Positions 42,655-51,300 of a stretch of 52,911 nt of DNA are shown here, piece after piece (the first letter of the stretch is position 1; every line of letters begins with the position of its first letter). The notes under the pieces were generated by a model, which saw nothing but the letters and a program-made list of their open reading frames with translations, ran no database searches and was not told the origin of the DNA. This DNA comes from an uncultured Clostridia bacterium (GTDB lineage Bacteria; Bacillota; Clostridia; TANB77; CAG-508): the NCBI GenBank assembly GCA_934130935.1, contig CAKOYQ010000012.1, positions 1 through 52,911 of the forward strand, in the 5' to 3' direction. Made by a program: the position numbers and the translations under genes.

Positions 42655-42703
42655 TAAAATTTATTTTATTAAAATTAATATATTTTAATTAATATAAATT
42701 TTA
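42655..42703. repeat. A/T-only double inverted repeat
   Basis: TAAAATTTAT pairs with ATAAATTTTA outside, and ATTAAAAT with ATTTTAAT inside, around TAATAT. All 49 bases are A or T. It lies between two divergent promoters and could be an operator or a bent-DNA site. Confidence 0.4.
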
Positions 42704-42799
42704 TCATTCAATTAATCATATATACTATGTTTAAATAGACTTTATCTTTTCATTTTTATTACAAATATATTTCTTTTATGTTACATTTTATGTTTTTGT

Positions 42800-42828
42800 T
42801 TGATTTTTCTATATTGTCTTGATATACT
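42800..42828 (+). promoter_or_regulatory. Promoter of the small gene at 42849
   Basis: TTGATT (42800-42805), 17-base spacer, TATACT (42823-42828), about 15 bases before the ribosome binding site. Confidence 0.6.
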
Positions 42829-42848
42829 AATTTTAAATGGAGGATATA

Positions 42849-43058
42849 ATGGAAGAATTGCAATCTAATAATGATGTAAAAAATACTGTAACAGACATTA
42901 TTGAATATAAAGAGGTTGAAGAACCTTGTGTAGCATTAACTATAATTGGTGAAAATCGTCTTACTAATGCTGAGGTTTTTGTTAAACGTGGTTTTAAATT
43001 TTCAATCAAAACATTTTTTTCTACTTTTGTTCTTACAATTCTGAATATGTTTATTTAA
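42849..43058 (+). CDS. Small hypothetical protein with a C-terminal hydrophobic tail
   Basis: Predicted 69-residue protein, not recognised. The ATG follows TGGAGG by 6 bases; an ATG 12 bases earlier overlaps the ribosome binding site. The first ~45 residues are acidic and polar (MEELQSNNDVKNTVTDIIEY), then a basic stretch VKRGFKFSIK leads into a hydrophobic end FFSTFVLTILNMFI. That suggests tail anchoring in the membrane, but the segment is short. It has its own promoter and terminator and lies between the HD-GYP regulator and an HTH gene. Confidence 0.6.
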   Translation: MEELQSNNDVKNTVTDIIEYKEVEEPCVALTIIGENRLTNAEVFVKRGFKFSIKTFFSTFVLTILNMFI

Positions 43059-43097
43059 AAGATAGTTTTAATTTTCTGTACTTAAACTATCTTTTTT
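43058..43097 (+). terminator. Terminator of the small gene
   Basis: AAAGATAGTTT and AAACTATCTTT with a ~14-base loop, followed by TTTTT. It overlaps the stop codon. Confidence 0.75.
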
Positions 43098-43100
43098 TAT

Positions 43101-43129
43101 TTGACAATTATTTTTATAAATTGTAGTCT
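43101..43129 (+). promoter_or_regulatory. Candidate promoter of the HTH gene at 43200
   Basis: TTGACA (43101-43106) is perfect; the sequence 17 bases later, TAGTCT (43124-43129), is a weak -10. A TATACT near 43163 lacks a matching -35. Confidence 0.35.
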
Positions 43130-43199
43130 ATTTGGATACACTACTCTCGAGAAGTTTACTGCTATACTTAACTATATCAACAATAAGGGAGTGATTTTT

Positions 43200-43436
43200 A
43201 TGTCTTTATCTGATGCAATACGAGATAGAATTAAATTTTATCAAGATAAAAAAGATATGAGTCTTTGGGGATTATTTAAGTCATCAGGCGTACCTATGTC
43301 AACTTTAGCAGCTTTTATGAATGGAAGAACAGAATTATTAAAACTAGATACTTTGCTTCATATATGCGAAGGTTTTGGTATAACTATTACAGAATTCTTT
43401 GAAAATGATATATTTAAAGAAGTTGAACAAGATTAA
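43200..43436 (+). CDS. XRE-family HTH regulator
   Basis: Predicted 78-residue DNA-binding protein with a single Cro/CI-type helix-turn-helix: MSLWGLFKSSGVPMSTLAAF is the HTH region, followed by LLHICEGFGITITEFFEN. The ATG follows GGGAG by 8 bases; an upstream extension of the frame would translate the leader. It stands alone between the small gene at 42849 and the NRPS-kinase operon end, so it could regulate the neighbouring signalling genes; this is inference only. It ends at the GGGGC hairpin. Confidence 0.85.
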   Translation: MSLSDAIRDRIKFYQDKKDMSLWGLFKSSGVPMSTLAAFMNGRTELLKLDTLLHICEGFGITITEFFENDIFKEVEQD

Positions 43437-43465
43437 TTTTAAAAGGGGCTGTAAAGCCCCTTTAA
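43437..43465. terminator. Bidirectional terminator between the HTH and kinase genes
   Basis: AAAGGGGC/GCCCCTTT hairpin with loop TGTAAA; TTTTAAAATT follows on the minus strand and TTAATTC on the plus strand. Confidence 0.75.
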
Positions 43466-43473
43466 TTCGTTTC

Positions 43474-45297
43474 TTATTTTGATTTTTTTATAGGAATAAT
43501 TATATTAAAAGTCGTCCCTTTTCCATTCTCTGTCTCATAAGTAATATCTCCTCCAAAATGAGCCTTAATGTTTGAATAAGACATATATAATCCAAGACCA
43601 GTTCCATTTTTTCCTTTAGTTGTAATCATTTCTTTAAACAACTTATCTTGTACCTCTTTTGGAAGTCCTCCAGCAAAATCAGTTATAGAAAATATAACAT
43701 CATTTCCTTTTTTAGTAATCTCAAGTTCTATGTTTTGATCATGTTTGCCATCATAAGCTTGTATCGCATTTGAGATTATATTATTTACGACCTGCACTAA
43801 ACTATTAACATCCCCTTTTAGTGTCTGGTTTTCGTCTATTTTCATTAAAACATTCATATATATGTAAGCATTTTTTAATTCATGTTTCATTAATATGTTT
43901 ACTCTTTTTATAAGTTCTCCAACTGTAAAAGAATCGTCTTCATTGTTTACAAGAGCTACAGCTTGTCCTTTTACAGTTGTTATAATATCTGACATATATT
44001 CCAAATGTGCTCTTATTTTAGGAATCCATTCCTCCATATCTTTTGCAATATCATGATGGTCCTGTGAATTTACTAATGGGTCATCTATAGATTCTTCATA
44101 TTCATGTATTAAATTTTCAAGTCCTTGTACTGCACCTGCGATTGACATTATTGGTGTTTTCAAATTATGTGCAATTCCTCCTATTAATTGTCCTAATCCT
44201 GCTAAACGCTCTCTTTCCATCAATATCTCTTGGTTATTTTTGATAGTTTGCATATCTTCTTTATGTTGTGTTATATCTTTGAACAAAAACAGTGTTCCCA
44301 ATGAGCTATTTTCTGAATTTATTGGTGTAATTTCAATTTTAAAGTATTTTTTTATTTCTGAAAAGTGCTGCTCAAATGATATTGTTTCATTTGTTGTATT
44401 TGCTTTTTGAATTGATCTTTCTATTTTAGAAATAGTTGATTTATTTATTTCTCTATCTTCTAAAAAATCTATAAAATTGTTGCTTCTCAATGTCTCAGCT
44501 TTTAGTTGAAATGTATTTAAAAATGTCTGATTAAAGTCTATTATTGCATTATCATCACTCAAAACCACATAGCCATCCGATATTCTATCAACTATTTTTT
44601 GCAATGCTATTGGTGCCAACTTGAATAAATCAAATTTAAATATTCCAATAGTAAAACAAATTATAGTCACAGAAAATGCAATCGGAGTTGCATATATTGA
44701 CACACTTATACTACCTATACTTCCAAGCATATTAACCACTATTGGAGCTAGTGACCCAACAATTAGTAGTACAGCTTGTTTTGAAAAAAAGCCTGAATTT
44801 TTTATAGAATATCTCAATAGTTTTATCAAAGATATAGCCAAAAGTAAATACGTATAATAAGTATGCACATAAAACCATGGCCCGTATGCTGTCGATAAAC
44901 TCATTGAATATTCTTTGTAAAACAAATGATGTAAATCATTTGTCCAAAGTAAAATCAAAGATGTTATTGGTATAATCATTAACAGCAAATTTTCTTTTTT
45001 AAATATCATCTTCCCATTTTCAAATATAGATGTCATAATATAAAAAGCAACTGGTAAAAAACATATACTTATATAATACAAATCAAAAAAATATTTTAAA
45101 TTAATATTATATTTATTTAAAAATATAATTTGTAATATCATACAAACTAGCCAAAACAATATTAAACCAAAAATTAATATAAATATCTTAGACAAATCTT
45201 TTTTTTCTTTAGGCTTTATAAGCTTTTTTAAAAATATTACTAATATAGCTGATACAAAAACAAGTATCCAAAAAACTATTGAATCTGTTGTTGACAT
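43474..45297 (-). CDS. 7TM sensor histidine kinase co-transcribed with the NRPS
   Basis: Membrane sensor of 607 residues. The N-terminus has seven or eight hydrophobic helices (~8-225) of the histidine-kinase 7TM type, with the characteristic WTNDLHHLFYKEYS. A PAS domain (~230-345; YVVLSDDNAIIDFN) follows, then a HisKA-like helix with the phospho-histidine H377 in GGIAHNLKTP. The HATPase_c domain has the N box VVNNIISNAIQAY, G1 DFAGGLP and G2 GTGLGLYMSYSN. Its ATG is 4 bases past the NRPS stop, and its ribosome binding site GAGGGGAG lies within the last NRPS codons, so the two are translationally coupled. The partner may be the HD-GYP regulator at 41508. Confidence 0.93.
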   Translation of the reverse strand: MSTTDSIVFWILVFVSAILVIFLKKLIKPKEKKDLSKIFILIFGLILFWLVCMILQIIFLNKYNINLKYFFDLYYISICFLPVAFYIMTSIFENGKMIFKKENLLLMIIPITSLILLWTNDLHHLFYKEYSMSLSTAYGPWFYVHTYYTYLLLAISLIKLLRYSIKNSGFFSKQAVLLIVGSLAPIVVNMLGSIGSISVSIYATPIAFSVTIICFTIGIFKFDLFKLAPIALQKIVDRISDGYVVLSDDNAIIDFNQTFLNTFQLKAETLRSNNFIDFLEDREINKSTISKIERSIQKANTTNETISFEQHFSEIKKYFKIEITPINSENSSLGTLFLFKDITQHKEDMQTIKNNQEILMERERLAGLGQLIGGIAHNLKTPIMSIAGAVQGLENLIHEYEESIDDPLVNSQDHHDIAKDMEEWIPKIRAHLEYMSDIITTVKGQAVALVNNEDDSFTVGELIKRVNILMKHELKNAYIYMNVLMKIDENQTLKGDVNSLVQVVNNIISNAIQAYDGKHDQNIELEITKKGNDVIFSITDFAGGLPKEVQDKLFKEMITTKGKNGTGLGLYMSYSNIKAHFGGDITYETENGKGTTFNIIIPIKKSK

Positions 45298-45301
45298 GTT
45301 A

Positions 45302-48300
45302 TTATATCTCCCCTCTTATCAATTTAATAAATCTAATTAAATATTCTCTTGAAATTACAGGCCAATCAAATCCGCATTTTTGGAGATATTTAATTGTAAA
45401 CTCTGAGTTTAAAACTATATCACTATTATAATTTAAATGATAATTATTATCAAGGTCACTCGCTATATTTTCAAAATTTATTTTCTTTTTTTCGTCTTGT
45501 AAAATGTCTAATACCTTTTCCTTAAATTCTATCTCATTAACAACCTTCATTTCATATTCAAAATTCTTAATAATCTTAAAATAGCTCTCTAAAGTTATAT
45601 AATTATGATTATATACATGAAAAATTCTATTTTGATTTGAAATATTAGTCACAATCTTATAGATAGCTTGTGCCGCTATATCTACAGGAGTAAATTCAAG
45701 AACACTATCTAATAGATAATCAGGAATCATTCCTAATTTCATAAAATCTGCTATTTTAGTCATAAATGCATTTTCCTTTACATTTTCTTGAAAAATCCCA
45801 TCACTTAATCTTGGCATTAAATTTCCTAATCTCAAAATATATGCATCCACATTATGAGCTATCGCGTCAAGTACAATAGTTTCTGCTTCAAATTTAGTAT
45901 ATGTATATACATTGTCAAGGTACTGTCCTATATATAAAGAATTTTCATAAAATTCCACTTTATCCTCTTTAGAATTATAACTTGGGTTTATTTTTTTCCC
46001 TGAAACCCCAGTTGTTGAAATATGATAAAGTTTCTTGTTAAATTTTCTGCAGAATTCAACTATATAATTTACACTTTTTACGTTTGTATTGTAAAAATTA
46101 TCATATAATCCGAAATGAGCCACATTAGCAGCACTATTTATTACTACATCAACATTATTAATGATTTCTAATAACTCTTCATCCTGTAGTCCAAAATTTG
46201 TTTTGCATATATCACCTTGAACAATAATAATTCTATTATTTATTAAATCTGTATATCTGTCTCCAAAGTAATAATTCAACTTTTGAATTAATTTCCTACT
46301 TGTTGATAGCCCTGGCTCTTTTCTTATTATGCAATAAACTTTTCCTTTCTCTTCTTTTATGAATTCTTCTAAAATATGTATTCCCAAATATCCTGTTGCT
46401 CCTGTAAGCAAAATGTTTCTCGGATGATATTCTTTTACTTCTGATTCCACTAAAATTTGTTCCAATACTTTCAAAGAGCTATCTGGCAATTCTTCAATTT
46501 TATTATGTGCAAAATCTCCATTGTCAGAGTTTATTTTCTCTTCAATCTCACAAACTGTCGAGAATTTAAATATATCTGAATAAGAAATTTTATTTGTAAT
46601 TTCTAACAATTCAATGTTTAATTTCATTGCCAATAGAGAGTCTCCTCCGAGTTCAAAAAAATCATCATTTATTCCAATAGGTTTTGTATTTAAAACATCT
46701 TCAAATATTTTAATCAATTTCTTTTGAAGCTTTGTTTTTGGAGCAACATACTCTTCATTACGTATATTTGTCAAATTTTTAGGCAATGACAATTTTTTTC
46801 TATCAACTTTTCCATTAGGAGTATATGGGAATTCATCTAATGGAATATAATAAGATGGAATCATATAACGTGGCAAACTTTTGGCCAAATAATTTCTTAC
46901 ATCATTTATAGGAATTCTCTTATTAGCTACAAAATATGCCGAAATAAATTCTCTATTATCTATACTTTGTTTTACTACAATAGCTTTTTCAATATTAGGA
47001 TATTTAGATATCAACGTTTCTATTTCTCCAAGCTCTATTCTAAGTCCCCTTATTTTTATTTGATTATCACATCTTCCTAAACATATAATATCGCCATTTT
47101 CCAAATATTTTCCTAAATCGCCACTCTTATACATCAACGTATCCTGAATATATGGGTTTTTTATAAAACTCTTCTCTGTTAATTCAGTATTATTAAGATA
47201 TCCCGCTGCAAGTCCATCTCCAGCAATATAAATTTCACCAACTACCCCTATAGGAACTGGCTTTAGACTTTTATCTAAAATATACATTTGATCATTATAA
47301 AATGGTTTTCCTATAGTAACAAAATCATCCTTTATTTCTGTTAATGTACAATAGTATGTCTCTGTTGGTCCATACCCATCATATATAACCATATTTCCAA
47401 AACTTTTTAATTTTTTTACTAATGTTATAGGCACTTGTTCCCCTGTCAAGGTTAAATATTCTAATTTCTTTAAACTTGGAATACTTTCAACATTGTTTAC
47501 AAACATTTGCATCACAGATGGTGTTGCTTGAGTTGCTGTTACATTGTTTTTTACCATCAATTCATTTAGTAATTGAGGCGTTGTTTGCTCATTTTCATTT
47601 GCTATTACAACTGTTACTCCTCTTTGTAATGGAATTATAGCCTCATATGAAAATATATCAAAACTTACAGTTGAAATTGATACTATAGTTTGGTGTTCTG
47701 GTTTTTTCAAATATCCTACATAATCGTTACAATAGTGTGCAAAATTCACAAGAGTTCTCTGTCTTTGCATTACACCCTTAGGTTTACCTGTTGAACCTGA
47801 TGTAAAAATAATGTATAGTAAATCAGATAAATTATTTATATTTTTTATATTAGTATTAGGCAATGAATATATATCACTATTATCTAGGTCTATTATTACT
47901 TTATTTTTATAGTTAATTGTGTTTTCCACCTTTTTACTTGTTAGCAAAATACAAGCTGAAGAGGATTCAAGCATATAATTAACTCTGTCTTCAGGAAAAC
48001 TTGGATCTATTGGAATATAAGTTCCTCCTGCTTTCATAACTCCAAGTATTGCAATAATCATTTCTAATGATCTTTTTACCATAATTCCAATCGTATCTTC
48101 CCTATTAATATTTTTTACATTTCTCAAGAAATATGCTAAACTATTAGCCTTTTCATTCAATTCTTTATATGTTAACTTTTCATCTCCAAATATAACAGCT
48201 ATTTTATTTGGTGTTTTGATAACTTGCTCCTCAAATAATTCAGACATTGTTTTATTTTGAGGATAATCTACCTTTGTATCATTAAATTCATATAAAATTT

Positions 48301-51300
48301 TATTCTTTTCTTTTTCAGAGATAACTTCAATATCTTTTATCTTTATATCTATATCATTCATAATACAATCAATAGTATTCATATAATGTTCAAACATTCT
48401 TTCAATAGTTCGTTTTTTAAATAAATCTGTACGATATTCAATATTAATAACATGTGTTTTTGGTTTTACCTCAAATGATAGATTAAATTTTGAAATTCCA
48501 TCATTTATTTCTACTATCTTTGTTTCTTTATCATTAAGATTAATGATATTCTCTTCTTTATTTTGATAAGTAAACATTACATCAAACAGTGGATTCCTTG
48601 AATTATCCATGGTTATTCCAAGTTTTTTTACTAATTCATCAAATGGATATGGTTGATATGATAAATCATCCAATATCTGTTCTTTTATTTCGTTTAAAAA
48701 CTCTTTAAATGTCTTCTCAGGTTGTATATTGGCTTTTGTTACAATGTTATTTACAAACATTCCAATCATTCTCTTCATTTCATTTCTGTTTCTGTTTGCC
48801 ATAGGACTACCTAAAGTAATCTCTTCTTGACCTGTATATTTATAAAGGAGTATATAAAAAGCTGATATAAATAGCATATATGGAGAAACACCTATTTTCT
48901 TTGCATATCTTGTTATTCTTCTAAATTTATGTTCATCAATTATATTAGTTATTTTATTACCATTATAACTCCTATTTGCAGGCATTTTATAATCATATGG
49001 CAAATTTAATTGTGATAATTCTGAATCTTTAAATTTATTTATCCAATAATTCTCTATTCTTTTAGCTTCTTCACTTTTATTCACATTATTTTCCCAAACA
49101 GAATAATCTTTGTATTGAATTGGAATTCTTTTTAAATTATCTCCATTATATAGTCTTTCAAATTCTATTATAAAATTATTTAAAGATGTTCCATCCATTA
49201 CAATATGATGTGTTTCCATCAATACTAATGTTTTTTTATTATCTATATAATGTATTTCAACTCTAATTAATGGTGCTTTTTCTAAGCTAAACGGTCTTTT
49301 AAACTTTTCTTCTATTTCTTTAATTTCATTTTCTTTATTATAGAAAACAGGAATATCTATATGTATATCGTCATGTATTTTTTGCATTACTGTATCATTT
49401 TCTAATACAAATGATGTTCTTAATATTGTATGTCTCTCTATTATTTTTTCAACAACTTTCTTTACTTTATCATAATCTAATATTTCATCCACAAGTATTC
49501 CACCAGGCATATTATATACAGTATTGTCTTCACCTATCATTTTGCAATTATAATATATCCTCCTTTGAGCAGATGATAGTGGATAAAATTCTTGGATAGG
49601 TGCTTTTTCGATTTTTATTTTTGACATATCTTTAGTTGGAACTAAGTTAATATAATCTGATATATCTCGTATTCTGTAATTTGATAATATATCTTTTATA
49701 TTTATTTGTACATTAAATTTAGATAATATTTTTGTTGATAAAGTTATGGCTGTTAATGAGTCTCCACCAAGGTTTAGTAAAGTATCATTAATACTTATAT
49801 TATATATATGCAACATTTTACTTATTATTTTAACCAATTCTCTATCAATTTCATTTCTTGGTGCAACAATATTATTCTCTGTTTCGTCAACTTTAAGATT
49901 CGGCAACATTTTTCTATCTATTTTTCCATTTGGGGTCTGTGGTAATTTGTCTAATTTTATAAAATATTGTGGAACCATGTATTGAGGTAATTCTTCTGTC
50001 AATTCTTCTCTTAATTCATTATTTATAGTTTCAACATCTTCGTTTGAAGAAGTATAATAAGCAATTAAAGCATCATGTCCGCTATTTAAAGTCTTCTTTA
50101 CAACAACTGTTTGTTTAATATGACAATTATTTTCTATAATTTTTTCTATTTCCCCTAGTTCTACTCTAAATCCACGTATTTTAACTTGAAAATCAGTTCT
50201 TCCCAAATGTATTATTTCACCTTTATCAGTATAATAAGCTAAATCATTTGTATTATAAATTATGTCATTTTCTTTAAAATAATTAGAAATAAATTTCTCC
50301 GCATTTAGCTCATCTCTCTTCAGATATCCATTAGATACACCAGTTCCCCCTATATATAATTCACCTGGAACATTTGTTGGTAACAACTTGTGGTTTTTAT
50401 TTAAAATATAACATTGTGTATTTGCAATCGGTTTTCCTATTGTTATTATTGTCTCTTTTGTCAAATCTTTCACAGTTGACCATATTGTTGTCTCTGTTGG
50501 ACCATACATATTAAATATATGAGCTTGTGTCACTTTCTGCATTTTTTCTAATAACTTATTTCCTATTGCTTCTCCACCAACTAATATTTCTGTTAGATTT
50601 TTAGTAAATTCTAAATTGCATTTATCTTCAAAAATAGTTGAATATCTTGATGGTGTTGTTTGAATCATATTAACTTTATTTTCTATGCATAATTTATTTA
50701 ATAATGTTGGCATATTTTGTTCCTCTTCATTTGCAATAACTAAAGTCATTCCAGATGTTAAAGAGCACCACATCTCTAGTCCAAATATATCAAAACATAT
50801 CGTTGTTACAGATATCATAGTTTTATTTGAGTTAAAATCAATTAATTGTTTCATTCCATTTACAAAGTTATTCAAATTTCTATTCGTTACTCTAACACCT
50901 TTAGGCTTTCCAGTTGAACCTGATGTATATATCACATAAGCCAATGAACTAGAATTACTTTTTAATTCAACGTTTTTATCATAATTTTGGTATATTTCAT
51001 TATTTTCTAATCCTATATTAATGGTTACACTGTTATTTAACTCATTCTCTTTAGTCCTATCATTTACTAATACAATCTTTGTCTCACTATCTTCAATCAT
51101 ATATATTATTCTATCTATTGGATATTCTGGATCTATTGGAAGATAAGTTGCGCCACATTTTAATATTGCTATTATCGCAATAATCATCTCTGGAGAACGG
51201 TTAACCATTACCGATACAATATTATCTTGTTGTACACCTGCCTCCTTAAGCTTATTAGCAAGTTGATTAGCTCTTTCATTTAATTCACTATATGTTAATT

